NCBI RefSeq assembly: GCF_964340395.1
Contig: NC_135562.1
Span: forward strand, 10,629,634-10,693,633
Reading direction: 5' to 3'
Length of the DNA: 64,000 nt
Source: Glandiceps talaboti
Lineage: Eukaryota > Hemichordata > Enteropneusta > Spengelidae
The notes under the pieces: generated by a model
The model's input: only the letters and a program-made list of their open reading frames with translations
The model's database searches: none
What the model was told of the DNA's origin: nothing
Shown here: in pieces, positions 25,201 to 36,763 of the stretch
Layout of the letters: the number at the start of each line of letters is the position of its first letter
How positions within the stretch are numbered: the first letter of the stretch is position 1
Translations under genes and position numbers: made by a program

Positions 25201-27102
25201 AAATTTATTGTCGAAACTTTCCTCCACACACATTTGCACGTGACCCTTCATTTTTTTCACTAATTTTTAGAGAAACTGTTGTGAAATGTTTTTGTTCAAA
25301 TTATCAGCGAAATATTGTGTTTTACGTGTCGGCTGCAAAGAGTATTAGAAGTGATGAGCTGACATAAAATACTGTCTCACAGGAGAGGCAAATAGCTATG
25401 TAGACTTCATAATACTTGCTCATACAAACGTCTCCAAGTCAAATAATTCATGAACCAATTGATTAATCAATCACTTGATTTATGTCATATCTCTTATTTG
25501 TGTCTGTTTTACAGATTTTAAAACGACACAGTCATACAGTCATAATTTATCAATCCAACCATACAGTCAGTCATCTTTTATTTATCATCATTCAATTTTC
25601 TGGAACAAAAGACCAACAAATATTAATTAAGAATTAATCATGCAAACTACTTTACATTCAGACTGAAATTTTATTTCGATTAATATTTAATGTTTAAACT
25701 AAAAAAATCAAAACATTGACTTGAAGAAATAGATAGATTATGCAAAATATCAATCTACATAAGAAAACTTAGACAATTTAAAAAATCATTTGATATCAGG
25801 TTTTTTTACACAAATACACACATACCTTCATACTATTCAAGAGTTTGATAAATTTTTATAATGTAGATTTGTTGATTTACCTTTGACATTGATGTTTTTC
25901 AACATTTGCAACTGTCATGCAGAAAAAATTAATTACCTAAGGGGCTCTTATAAGTTAAAGACAATTTGCAACAGGCACTTTGTCCCTGTGTCTGAAATAG
26001 TTCCAGGTTACAAAACAAAATTTTGGAAATTATATAATAATATGCAAAAATGAAAAATTGCTATTCATATAGTTTAACTTTTTAGAGGAAATCCCCAATT
26101 TTTGCTGATTTGGGATTTACTTCAAAAATTGCGTGATTCTGAAATTTTCATTTGTACCTAGCTAACATGAAGTAGATGAAAACATTAATAATGCTAGCCG
26201 TTAGATATCTAGACATGGATGGCTCCCAACATAATTCTGTTACGGTAATTCTATAATAATGAAAAATACTGAAGCTAGAAAACAAACAGTGTTTGACAAT
26301 GTGACTGTTATTTAAAATACAGTTCAACGATTATGAAACTTAGAATGTGAACATGGTGTTTTAAAGGCCAAGGTTTCAATCCCAGGTTCTCACATTAGTG
26401 TTATCATATCACTGTAGAGCTGTGAAGATTACCTAGGATTATTTTTTTGTTCTGCGCCAATTTTTACTGTAGTCTAGATCGTATACCTGTCTACGTTCTC
26501 AACAATCACTATCCTTCTCCAAATGGAGATGATCATAGTGATATGTATAGGAAACTTTTTTCTATAGTCTTGATGCCAACATGGTATCGAATCATCTCTA
26601 AACCCAAGAAAGAGATATCTTAAGATTCGATGATGGATAACACCAGACTACTTTTTCTATTGCCTAAAATCTAGGTGATTGCGGATTTTGAATTTTGATG
26701 CACAGCAAATTCAAAACCCCCCATTGGCATTAGTCAAGATGCTAACTGTGGTTCTAACTACAGTGAGTGAAGGTATAAACTGTATCGATACTGTATAGGA
26801 ACTAGACTAATCTGAATGCATTCTAGGCTACGTTTTCTATAGCTTTGTCAGACACCCGTTTTTCACAACTATATGTTTTAATCCTTTTTTAAAGAGGGCC
26901 ATAAATGTGTATAAAGTCAGATAAGAGGATATTTCTAGTACATATAAAATATAATATATATGTAGTTAAAACAGCACGTACATGTATATGCATGATTAAG
27001 TGTGGTTTAATGTTAGTTTCATGATCATTTCATGATTATGTCAAGTCCTAGATCTTCTAGACTAGTGGTGTTGGCACAGGTTTTAACTTTCTACGTAGTA
27101 GG
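22200..27102. other. No supported gene; probable intron or intergenic
   Basis: AT-rich DNA. Short open frames show no family resemblance. 26566-26652 is a diverged fragment of the AGTCT-ended family. 26660-26725 is a short foldback ('ggattttgaattttg...caaattcaaaacccc') related to the elements at 27331 and 28919. Confidence 0.4.
26732..26809 (+). mobile_element. AGTCT-ended family, copy 5
   Basis: Begins 'agtcaagatgctaactgtgg', has 'gtgagtgaaggtataaactg', and ends 'tataggaactagactaa'. It is close in sequence to the copy at 4281. Confidence 0.75.
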
Positions 27103-27278
27103 CAGAACACTAGCCTACCTGTAGACTTGAGAATGGCTATTGCTACACTAGTATGCTATCCTAACTTCCATTTTGAATTTTTGAATTTGCGATCCAAAAA
27201 TTCATAATGTCAGTTAGGATAGTGGAATAGTGTAGTGATAGCTGTTCTTAAGTCTACAGGTAGGCTAGCAAAATACTG
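27103..27278. mobile_element. Foldback element with about 60-bp inverted arms
   Basis: The left arm reads 'tagcctacctgtagacttga' then 'gaatggctattgctacacta', ending 'gctatcctaact'. The right arm, in reverse, reads 'tagcctacctgtagacttaa' then 'gaacagctatcactacacta', ending 'actatcctaact'. The pairing runs over about 57 bp with few mismatches around a loop of about 45 bp. No coding capacity. Confidence 0.85.
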
Positions 27279-27330
27279 ACTCCAAGCAACTATTTTTGAA
27301 AAAAAATTCATTGCAAGTTCATAGAAAAAA

Positions 27331-27432
27331 TAGCCTGTAATCCATGCAGATGGGTATTTTAAATTTTGCTTTCCCCCTCATAAGCAAAATCTCCAAAATT
27401 TAAAATCCCCATCTGCATGGTTTCCAGGCTAT
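27331..27432. mobile_element. Foldback element, about 100 bp
   Basis: The left arm 'tagcctgtaatccatgcaga' and 'tgggtattttaaattttg' pairs with the right arm 'caaaatttaaaatcccc' and 'atctgcatggtttccaggct'. A related, more diverged copy lies at 28919-29023 and a short one at 26660-26725. Confidence 0.85.
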
Positions 27433-27569
27433 AGAAAACAATACATACCATAACCAATAAGACTCCCAGTTCAAGAAAAAATCAAGAACATAAAGTTAGC
27501 CAAGCAAAATGCTGGTCAATTTGGTGTTACCGTGTAGTCAGTGTATTTTAATCCTTTTTATGACATTTC

Positions 27570-28218
27570 TTGACCAGGGGTCACAAATTCAGCCAAAGTG
27601 TCCTTCATGCTTGACAAGTGGTAATTTTACAATTATAATGTCTTGACCAGAAGTCGTGCAGCAATTGTAACCTGTTTTGACCAGTGGTCAAATACTCATT
27701 GTGGTGGACATAATCTGCCATTGTGAACCCCCTTGACCAGTGGTCATCTAGTCATTATGGCCCACCTTGACCAATGGACCTCCAACCATTGGCTGGTATA
27801 TTCACACCATACTTTATAATCTAGGTGACCCAGGAGTTGAGATAGGTGTGGTAGAAACTGCTATCAGTAATGTCAATACTGCCAAGGTAGTTAAGTATGT
27901 TTACAAGTCCATATTAACTACTTTAACCTGGTCATATTTTAACTTTATATGCAGATTTCAACAGTTCATTGCTACATGTGGCGATGGTGATACTGGTCAT
28001 GGGCAGTATGGTGTGTCTTCAGTAGAGCTGTCCTAACTGAGTAGAGATGGCACACAGTACATACAGCAAGTAACTTCATCTAAGCAAAGTACAAGAGGAC
28101 GCCCAGAATCAACACGTGGTACGTTCATTTTGTGTATATATGAACAATTCCCACAGCTATCTCTTTGAGCTATCTAGGTCATCCCAAATCCTTGTGGCCT
28201 ACCATTGACCAGAGGTCA
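27570..28218 (+). repeat. Cluster of TTGACCAGTGGTCAA-like palindromes
   Basis: Near-palindromic 14-15-bp motifs at about 27570, 27611, 27643, 27677, 27733, 27767 and 28205. The best copy is TTGACCAGTGGTCAA (27677-27691). The half-sites TGACC and GGTCA are in everted order, three bases apart. The copies are irregularly spaced, so this is not a simple tandem array. They flank the candidate exon at 27825-27886. Confidence 0.7.
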
Positions 28219-29425
28219 ACTCACTTTTGTGCTAAGCAACTAACAACGTAGAATGTCATGTGTTATAAACCAGTATGTGCTTAGAGTATGATGGAAATTC
28301 CACATGGCACATGGCCAACAGTGTGGATTTTTTTTTACAAAGGTTAATAGTATGTGTACTTCAGAAAGTAATTACATAGGTTCAATGTATGATTGGCCAT
28401 TATATCAATTCTAGTCACCTTGTACCCACACATATTAAGACTAAATTTACACATATAATGTTACTTTTAAAAAACACTTGTTTTAGGTTGATTAAAAGTG
28501 ATAGTCAATTAGTTATAAAAATTGTATTTTGTAATGTGGTCAGATTACATGTTGTAAAATGTGCTGTAGTTTGAGTGACTTGATAAGGAGCAAAGTACAA
28601 GCCATTATCTTATGATATATCTATCTACATATTGACTTTATACAATGCTAAGTTTAAGCATTCCATTCAAATTTCAACTCTGTCCATCTGATCCATTGAA
28701 GCCACGTTTATATTTGCTGGACACATTTTAAGTACTAAGTACACAAGGCTTTCCAAATCACCAAGGTTCAAAAAAAAAGTAAGTTTGAGTAATCACTTTA
28801 TATATTAACAAATTCAAATTTAACTGTCTAAAGTTAAGTTGAACATATATATTTTTTTTTTCAAAGCTGTCCAATGCTGTATTAAGTGTAACTAGGTCAT
28901 TCCACTTTTCAACTCTTGAATAACTTCGAATCCAGGCAAGTGGAGATTTTGAATTTTGATTACCCCATGATGATGGGGAAAAGAAGGAATTCAAAACCTC
29001 CATCTGCAAGGATTCCAGACTAACTCTTGACTGAATTCAAAACTTTATGAAATTTAACATGAATTTATATATCCAAGCAAGTTTATGGACTGGTACAACT
29101 TTTCATCACTTTTTGATCAAAGTCAAGCTTGATGGCCCAATTCGATGTCTCACACTCCTGTTGAACGACTTTAGTGGAATACAAGTTTTGCTAAATGGCG
29201 ACCTTCAAATTCCACATATGTCCAGAATTAAGTTCACATGTATAGGAAATTTAACTAAGTTCAACCATGCATGCTTTTCAAATTTCAGGGACTGCAACTA
29301 TGGTAGTAGCACACTCTATTCCCCCAGTCATCATTTGCCATGGCAATAGCATTTCATATAAAATCATAACTAACATGGGGTCTATTCTGTTCTGCTCAAC
29401 ACAATGCAGAAATGAAATGTTGTGA
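27825..29425 (+). CDS. Candidate three-exon coding segment, unknown protein
   Basis: Three segments join with matching phases: 27825-27886 (acceptor tctag|GT, donor CCAAG|GTAGTT, phase 1 to 0), 28058-28118 (branch-like TCCTAAC, acceptor cacacag|TAC, donor CGTG|GTACGT, phase 0 to 1) and 29289-29425 (acceptor aatttcag|GG, then open to TGA). The peptide contains DPGVEIGVVETAISNVNTAK, then YIQQVTSSKQSTRGRPESTR, then GTATMVVAHSIPPVI. It is rich in S, T, Q and V as in activation regions of transcription regulators, but I do not recognise a family. The upstream exon and the true end are uncertain. The last part after 'PPVI' reads like non-coding sequence. Confidence 0.3.
28919..29023. mobile_element. 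Foldback element related to 27331-27432
   Basis: The left arm contains 'gaatccaggcaagtggagat' and 'tttgaattttg'; the right arm contains 'gaattcaaaacctcc' and 'atctgcaaggattccag'. The terminal phrase (nnTGGAATCC...GGATTCCAG) is that of the 27331 element. Confidence 0.7.
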
Positions 29426-31081
29426 AGCAAACATGTAAGAAAAGTTTGTAGGGCATATGGTGGTTAAATACTTGACTTGGTGATAGGTCAAAGCAATGTA
29501 AAGTAGTTTATTAATGTTAACTTTGATTAGCTTGATTAGCGTTGTCCTATTTGCAGTACATAAATTTACATGGATAGGACAAGAAGTCAAGGTGTAGCAG
29601 GGAGTGGCAATGCTGTGATATTGTACATAAGGAACTTACAGAAGACTGCTGGTACTGTAATATAGAATAGCTAGGACAAATCTAGTCTAACTACTATCCT
29701 TCACTGAACGAGATGATTCAATACCACATTGGCATCCAGGTTAGGACACCTCTTACTGTTGAATGCATACAACATTTGCGCTAAAAATTACACTAAATGT
29801 TGGAGATTTGTATGACTTTTACATAGAAGTCTAGCATGAACTTAGATGTATTTTTTTTTACTTATTAATCTGTCTTAGATGTGGTATGTATGATCATACA
29901 ATGCTTGTACTCATAACAGGACAGCATAGATTCCAGAAATCCGGACACACCTTTAATGTTTGACTATGTCCAATATTTGCACTAAGCTTACACCAGTTGT
30001 ATGAGCTTTACATGGATTTTGTAAAGATTCCTAGCTTTAAATTCGTGCCCTCCTGTTTTACTACATATAATAGATTTGTTAGAGTAAGAATGTATGGATT
30101 CCAGATTTGTACTAGTTACACTCTGGTTAGTTTTGTCCTACATTAGCATAAAAGGTTACACGCCCTGTTGGATGAAGGGTCACATGGGTTTTCATAGATG
30201 TACCTTACCCTGGATCCATAATGTCCTAGTTTCATGAACTTCTGTCACTGTATCATGTGTATGACTCCTTCAAATCAGTAGTTATCAACAAGTAGCCGTG
30301 TGGTTTTATTACTGCAACCTTACACCTTGCTACTGTATCTTCCCAAAAAGTATGATTTTCTTGTACAATTTAAATGCTTTTAATAGTTCATATCTAAACA
30401 GATACGTCAGATTTTCTTTCCAGAATTTTAAAAAATGACTTTAAAACAATATCACAAATCAACTTGTTGTGACTTTCTTTATTTTCAACTTTTTTTGAGG
30501 AAAAAAGTAACATGTTTGGTTAGGAAGATGTATAAAAGGAAAAAGGAAACTTAGAAGCCAATAAAACAGTATTGTATATTTGAGTGATTTACACACATAC
30601 TTGCTTTGTCATTAAAATGAATTGCCAACCTACCTATCGGTCACATGGTGTTGGTTTAGCCAATCAAAGGGTTTAGATTTATTCACCATATTTGGAGTTA
30701 AACAATATACTATTTAATGACTTGGTACCCATTCTTTATGGAAATCAGAACTATTCATACATATGTCAGGAACCCTTAATGGCAGCCATGTTGTTTCTTC
30801 AGAGAGTTGCTATAGTATTGTCCTGTTTCACTTTATTTTGTTAAGTATACTACAGAACAAGACAATATTAGTCTACCCGTAGTCTAGGCTAGGACAATAT
30901 AGAATTCATGCTAAGTACTTCAAGAATACAGGTAGGCTTGGACAATATAGTATTCATGCTAAGTACTTCAAGAATACAGATAGGCTAGGACAACATAGAA
31001 TCCATCCATGATAAGTTATGCTGTACAACTAGAAATTTATGCTATCTACAAAACAATGTATTTCCTGTTAATGTAACCATT
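29426..31081. other. No gene seen; repeat fragments
   Basis: 29683-29740 is a partial reverse copy of the AGTCT-ended family. Around 30870-31000 the phrase 'aggctaggacaatatag...attcatgctaagtacttcaa' occurs in about three direct copies. No exons are recognised. Confidence 0.45.
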
Positions 31082-31282
31082 TTGGATCATGAGTCAGACT
31101 GGATTAGGGGAGGGATTAAGGAAGCGATTCATATTTGGACTTTAAAACCATCTATGAACAGTGATGGGGGACATTACCAACTTCCGAGAATTTGGGACAG
31201 TTGTCTGAAGTCATGTATGTGTCGCGTGACTTCAGAAATCAATGACAAAGCCATGGTGGATACCTGGCGAAAGCTTTGGTGA
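31082..31282 (+). pseudogene. Penelope-type retroelement remnant (region after GIY-YIG)
   Basis: A 66-codon frame contains DWIRGGIKEAIHIWTLKPSM followed by NSDGGHYQLPRIWDSCLKSC. This matches the conserved tail seen after the GIY-YIG endonuclease in Penelope-like elements (pattern W-x(2)-R/G-x-V/I-K-E-A-I-x-I, then P-x-x-N-x-D-G-G-x(2)-x-L-P-x-I-W/Y). The endonuclease core and reverse transcriptase are absent, so this is a truncated, dead fragment. Family knowledge supports the call; it was not checked by search. Confidence 0.55.
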
Positions 31283-31858
31283 GTCAAGTGAAAAATTAGG
31301 TGCAATACAAAGTTAAATTGATGAACTTAGACTGAGCTTTTGCACAGATGAGCTTTCACCATACTATTTTCAAAAGGTTTAATATAGAACAAGGCTATGA
31401 AAATTAGTTTCTGACATCCATTGGATATATTTAAAAACTTGTTAACAGAAATAAAATGTCTGTCCTTACTGTAGACTCCAAACAAAGGTACAAGCATTCT
31501 CGCACACCAGAGCTGTTATTTCTTCTGCTACACTTCGATAAATGTATCCATGGGCCAGTGGGATGGTGCGTTAAGAGTGGTGCTGTAAAACAGGCCGTAG
31601 TTTGCAACGGTGGGGTACAAGTGGTTCCATGTAGATAAATTTTGGTACCTGTGTTTCAGATTAGTGGAATTAACACGTCAAGACAAGTTATTGTAATAAA
31701 CTCATAGTTTACCAAAGTTTCAAAGGAATGCCACCTGGTATTTATCTCTCATGGTTTATTCCAATAAAGTAATAACATTGTATTACCTACTTATAAAGGA
31801 GCTAAGCTGTTAAAGGCAAAATGCCTCAGGGATGAATTTCACTAAAAAAAAATCTAAA
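31283..31858. other. No gene seen
   Basis: AT-rich, with a 60-codon frame at 31456-31638 that resembles nothing I know. Confidence 0.4.
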
Positions 31859-32220
31859 TTCTTAAAGTGGCCATATAGGTGACAATTTTGCATTTATTTT
31901 GGATTTTTAATTTGGAAAACAATTTTATCATGGCTTTCTATTTGAAAAATGAATGAAATAACATTTGCCAAGTCCTTATTTGCATCTCAATTCATTGCAA
32001 AAAGTTAATAAATATGTAAAATCTTTGTTATTGTACGTATAATAACAAAGTTGTTACACGTTTTTCAGCTTTTTGCAAAGTATTGAGTTACAAACACAGA
32101 CTTGCTTGGTCAATGTTGTTTCACATTTATTTTTCAAGTAGGAAGCCATGATAAAATTGTTTTATAAATTAAAAATCCAAAATAAATCCTCAATCCTCAT
32201 CCATATGGCCACTTTAAAAT
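31859..32220. mobile_element. Long-arm foldback element (about 175-bp arms)
   Basis: The left arm from 'cttaaagtggccatat' through 'tttggatttttaattt', 'atcatggcttt', 'tttgccaagtcc' and 'ttcattgcaaaaagttaata' is mirrored by the right arm ending 'atatggccactttaaaat'. The centre at about 32025-32053 is the near-perfect palindrome 'ctttgttattgtacgtataa' + 'taacaaag'. No gene lies between the arms. The same arms, separated by extra DNA, occur at 45804-46606. Confidence 0.85.
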
Positions 32221-32569
32221 CTCTCCAAAGTTTGCCACATGGAATCTTGCTTCAGGTTCTTTTGAAAATTAACCGTATGTTGCCTGTAGCGTTAACATGT
32301 ATTCAGTGGCCATATTGGATTTGGTGGCCATCTTGGATTTTTAAATGTTTAATTTTGATATCAGTTTGACCTCTGTTTCAAAAATTTGTATGGTGACCTG
32401 TGATTTCTTTTCTTGATTTTAACTTAGAATCACTTAGAATTTTTTAGAACAAAGTAACAACAGAAGTTGAAAGTTTATTTTCTGAGGCACATTTCATCTT
32501 AATCACTGCCCAAAAGTGTACTTCAGACAAAGCATATTCAATATTCAATGACAGAATTTACTTGCTCTA

Positions 32570-32903
32570 AAAAATGATACATGTGCTCATTTTCTATGAT
32601 CTCTCTCTCCACCGTCACATTCTGTTCTTATCAGACAGTAGTAGTTTTATGCTATTGGAGTATTGATATAAACGTGATGATGTTATCGCGGTCTCATGTG
32701 ACTTACTATAAGCCAGGAGGTTGAGTTTGCAGTAAACTGAACAAAGTAACCATTTATAACCGCCTGTCAGTGTGTGATGGATTACTACTGATATGTGTTG
32801 TTTCCTCTTTTCCCAGCAGGAGATTTAGCTAGATTTTCAGTAGAATTTGTCCATTTGACTATACGTGGAGAGAGAGCGACCACATGTATAGTTACTATAC
32901 TAG
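32570..32903. mobile_element. TIR element, copy A, left end eroded
   Basis: Ends 'accacatgtatagttact...actag' and begins with a weakly matching 'gatacatgtgct', then 'tatgatctctctctcc'. The inside phrases 'agcaggagatttagctagat', 'tttgactata' and 'gtggagagagag' are shared, in inverted orientation, with the element at 54650-55017. Confidence 0.7.
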
Positions 32904-33583
32904 ATGTGAGATAATTCAACAGGTCACACAAAAGTGTAATGTTATAAGTAACTTATTTCATGAAAACAAATTTACTGAGGGGAAAAAAAGTTATTGTTAA
33001 CTAATTTGGTATGATTAACAGGTCAATCTATCACACTTTTAATAAGTAGCTTTAATATCTTATGAAACTAAATTCACTCAGAAAAAAAGTTGACGCAGTG
33101 ACCCCTTTAATGGTCGTAACCAACTTTAAGATCTTTATAGTATGGAGTGGATTATACTCTACTATACAATGTATAAATAAGGCTTTTATATCAAGTCTTT
33201 TTTAACACTAAACCATGGGACAGTAAACTCCATTGTTACAATCTCTTAGACTTCCTACATTTCAATGGCGTTGTCAGCATGCCTATAGAACTGATCTCAG
33301 ACTGCTCAATATGTTGTCGTGTCGTGACACACATGTACTTAAAAAATTTTATTTTTGATTTGATTGTATTCAAAGTAAACCGGAATATAGGAATTTTCCG
33401 GCACTAAAATAATAATTTTTTTGACCTGATCTTTTTTGACTGCTGGCAACGGAATACCTAGAATTATTAAGTTGTAGATTGGGTGATGTATGACAAGGCC
33501 GTATGACGTATGTTGTGTGATGTAGTGTTGTAAAAGATATGTGTAGCTGAATGGATATATCATGATGACATTTACCACACTGC

Positions 33584-33659
33584 TAGTCTAGTTCCTTTAC
33601 GGGTATCGTTACAATTTACACCTCCACTCACTAGTTAGAGACCATGTTGGCATCCAGAT
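33584..33659 (-). mobile_element. AGTCT-ended family, copy 6 (reverse)
   Basis: Left 'tagtctagttcctttacggg', middle 'atcgttacaatttacacctc', right 'atgttggcatccagatt'. A reverse copy very like that at 14999. Confidence 0.78.
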
Positions 33660-34910
33660 TTCCTCGCTGCATTTCCAAAGGTTTTTACAACCTTATGACA
33701 AGGGTTGAGAAAATTTACAGTTTTAGATTTAACTGGTAATTTTTTTATTTTTTTTACTTTTTTTTATTGAGATGAAATCTGTTTAAAATGTGTACATATA
33801 ACCTTATTTTCTGGAGCCTTTAAAAAACACAATAATAGGAACGTCGCAAGAATTTTTGCTATTTACAACTCTTCAAAAAAAAATATGCTGGTTTTGAACA
33901 GAATGTATTATCAGAAAAGAAAAAACCTTGAAATATTTTTGTTTCTATTCAGTGTATTATTTATTTGGTTGACAACAAATGTTAGAAAAATTCTTAGGAA
34001 TTCGGGAATATTTTGTATACATAAAACCGTACTCCACAAAAACACTACCTTAATGCAGTAAAGTGAACAATTTGATGACAAAACAAATCACATTGACAAG
34101 AACAAAAATAACTGCTAACTTTCATGACAGGGTCATCATGAAATAAAACCCAGATAAGAACCAACCCAATTACACACATAAATTCACACAGCTAACCCAG
34201 TTACACAGCTTGACAGGAAAAAGCCACTATTCATCTATGACTTATCATCGATGACTGGAAAAAAAGGCGCGACTCATCAGTGACTTTAGGCTGACTATTC
34301 AAAAAACTACATTTCATGAATTGACAGCCTGATAAAAATGGAAACATTGAGACAAGAACACTTTAATTTTAGTGTAAATAGTGGATATATTTTTATGTAG
34401 TATTACTTATAGTTGGAGTTGCACAAAGTTACCGTGCTAAAAGTACATTGTCATCTAGTGCAAGTTATATTTACCATGCATGCCGACTCAGGTCAAGGCA
34501 ACTTACACATCAATGAATATTTATGAATTGTAGAAACTAACAACTCACACAGAAGGTCAACAAAGTGCATACAATCTTTTATTTCTATTGATCTCTATTT
34601 TTATCCAGTCATGTAATGGATATTTGTGATGATTTCAAATCAAAGTGTTGCCTTGGTCATGTAAAGATCTACACACACGTTCCAAAACTCTCAGTTACCC
34701 AATCTATGTCAGCCATGTTTAAACTAAACTAAATTGACCCAATTCATGTGATTTGTACCCGAATAAAAGGAGTGGAAGAAAGGCGACCAGAAATTTGTCA
34801 AACCGTGGCATATTGTCATAAAACTATTGTTCAAAGTGACTATGATCAACAGGTCATACAAGGTGATAAATCCAATGGTAAAATTGTTAATCATTCTATG
34901 TCCTACTAAA

Positions 34911-35098
34911 ACTGCTACAATGTAACATTCAGCCCAGGAAACTGCTACAATGTAACCTATTTCCCTTGTTTGTTTAAAACTGCTACATTGTAACTTATTC
35001 AATATCCTCAAACAGTTACAATGTAACTGGTTGCTCTCCAAAAAAGGTTTTCTTGCAGTGGTACTGATTAATAACAACAAAAACTGCAACAGTGTAAC
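34911..35098 (+). repeat. Five copies of ACTGCTACAATGTAAC-like motif
   Basis: Found at 34911, 34941, 34979, about 35012 and 35083, spaced 30-71 bp. The core TACAATGTA is itself an inverted repeat (TACA-A-TGTA). The flanks differ between copies, which argues against a simple tandem repeat. Confidence 0.75.
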
Positions 35099-36359
35099 TA
35101 TATCATAACCACACAGCATGATAACAAATTACATTTTTTCATGAAATCATATTTCAAGGCCAGTTGCTTCCATTTTGTCAACCACATCATTAGTTTTTCT
35201 GTGGAAATTTTTGAATTGCTATTTTTAAAAATATATTGTGCTTTTGTATTTATCTCTGGGATTTATCATCAAGTTATATATATCAGTGAATTAATTATAT
35301 ACTTAGTGTGACCATGCCAAAAAAATTCATTTGGCTACCTTGTGAACTATGGTTTATAGTTTAGGTTACAAAGTGGCAGAAGTTATAATGAAATCTAAAT
35401 AAAACTGTGAACGAAATATGTTAACACTTTGGAACAAAGACGGCAGTTGTGAGTGGAGGTCATTTTGAAATGAAAACATGCAATGAGGCAGCTGATATAA
35501 CACATTACTTAATTAACTTTAATCATCTTATGTTAATCAATACTTAGGTCAAAGGTCAAGTTGAAATATCAACTTGTGTTAATCCAGTCAAATTAATTAA
35601 GGTAGCTGTATGGGTATTTGCAATACTAGTTTGTTACCATGGTGATAGAGATATGAAATGGTGAACGAAAAAGTGTACACAGATTGCCACCTCAAAGTTA
35701 CCAGTGGTGTGAATGGGGTAGTTATGGTGTATAGAATGCATGGAATGGGTATGTCAGGTATGTAATGTATTGCTGTGTGCTTGACACAAATATGGGGACA
35801 CTGTGAAAAGTGAACCATGTCAATTCTCAAGTTGGTTTCCTAGTAAACTGGGGGTGTTTCTATGAAGAACAGCAAGTAGGTAAAATTTGAAAACTTCACT
35901 ACACAATCTGATAATGGTTTCAGTCAGAAATTATGGAATAACTTTATATATTTTACCAGGTTTTTCCCACTTCTACAAGTCTGGCTTTTAACACCATAGC
36001 AAAAAAAAATACTAATCATAATTTGTGAATGTTAACAATTTCCCAATTCTTAAATATCACCTTAATATTTGTCAATTCAAATTATCTGTTTTTTACCCCG
36101 TGTGTTGAAGCCTAGAGTCATAGAAAAATGGGGAATTCAGACTGATTTATAGTGTCCACTCTTGTGTAACAGGTAACTGTGGTAAGGGAACGCCTTATAA
36201 AAGTAGGAAGAATCATGAAATTAACCCCCCCCCCCCAACTTCTTGACATTTTAGAATCGTCAACTCTTTATAAATTAATTTTCTTTTCTTTTTTTCATTT
36301 TTACAGAAAACTGAAGATCAATGATTGAACGTCATTGCAGTCCTGCTTCCTTGTAGGGG

Positions 36360-36427
36360 GTGATGCAGACATTTGGAATAGCACATTTTGACTGGCACTA
36401 ATGTACTCTTCCCAATGCCTGGGTCAC
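36360..36427 (+). ncRNA. microRNA-like hairpin 1
   Basis: The 5' arm GTGATGCAGACATTTGGAAT + AGCACATT pairs with the 3' arm AATGTACTCTTCCCAATGCC + TGGGTCAC: 28 positions per arm with about six mismatches or wobbles and a loop of about 12 nt (tttgactggcac region). The 3' arm (36400-36419) is identical to that of hairpin 2. Size and shape fit an animal pre-miRNA. The strand is not certain because the reverse complement also folds. The 5' arm has some likeness to miR-96 (TAGCACATTTT), but the seed differs. Confidence 0.6.
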
Positions 36428-36552
36428 TTTCTGCCATTTGTCATCGTAGAAATGACCTGGTTGCCATGGTGATGGATGAACAACGTCTTGGACACGTCAG
36501 AATAAGTTACAGTAAATTAAGTGTTTTTGTCCATGTGGGACTGCATATGTAA

Positions 36553-36639
36553 GGAAGATAGTACAGGTGTTTGTGAAGAGCACATTGTAACCATGACAAT
36601 GTCTCAAATGTACTCTTCCCAATGCCTGGCCTGTCTTCC
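36553..36639 (+). ncRNA. microRNA-like hairpin 2
   Basis: The 5' arm GGAAGATAGTACAGG + TGTTTGTGAAGAGCACATT pairs with the 3' arm AATGTACTCTTCCCAATGCC + TGGCCTGTCTTCC, a stem of about 33 bp with one bulged base and a few mismatches or G-U pairs, and a loop of about 20 nt. The longest stem of the three extends about one helical turn below the presumed mature duplex, as Drosha substrates do. Several differences between arms are G-U pairs only if read on the plus strand, which favours plus. Confidence 0.65.
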
Positions 36640-36763
36640 TAATTAACATCACAATGAATGACATCTAATCGTCCCATCTGGTCATCACCACTCATGAATA
36701 TTAATATATTTAAATTCATTCATGAATATTCATAACTTTTGATTGATTCAAGAGTAGCAGTCT

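Larger units (their letters stand above)
32904..36300. other. No supported gene
   Basis: AT-rich sequence with a poly-C tract at about 36223-36236. One AGTCT-family copy and a cluster of 'ctgctacaatgtaac' motifs are listed separately. No exon is recognised before the acceptor at 36306. Confidence 0.4.

Noticed and set aside
36360-36427. Assigning the hairpins to miR-92 or miR-96
   Set aside because: The resemblance needs a one-base shift in the miR-92 seed or loss of the miR-96 seed; without the seed the family call is not justified.
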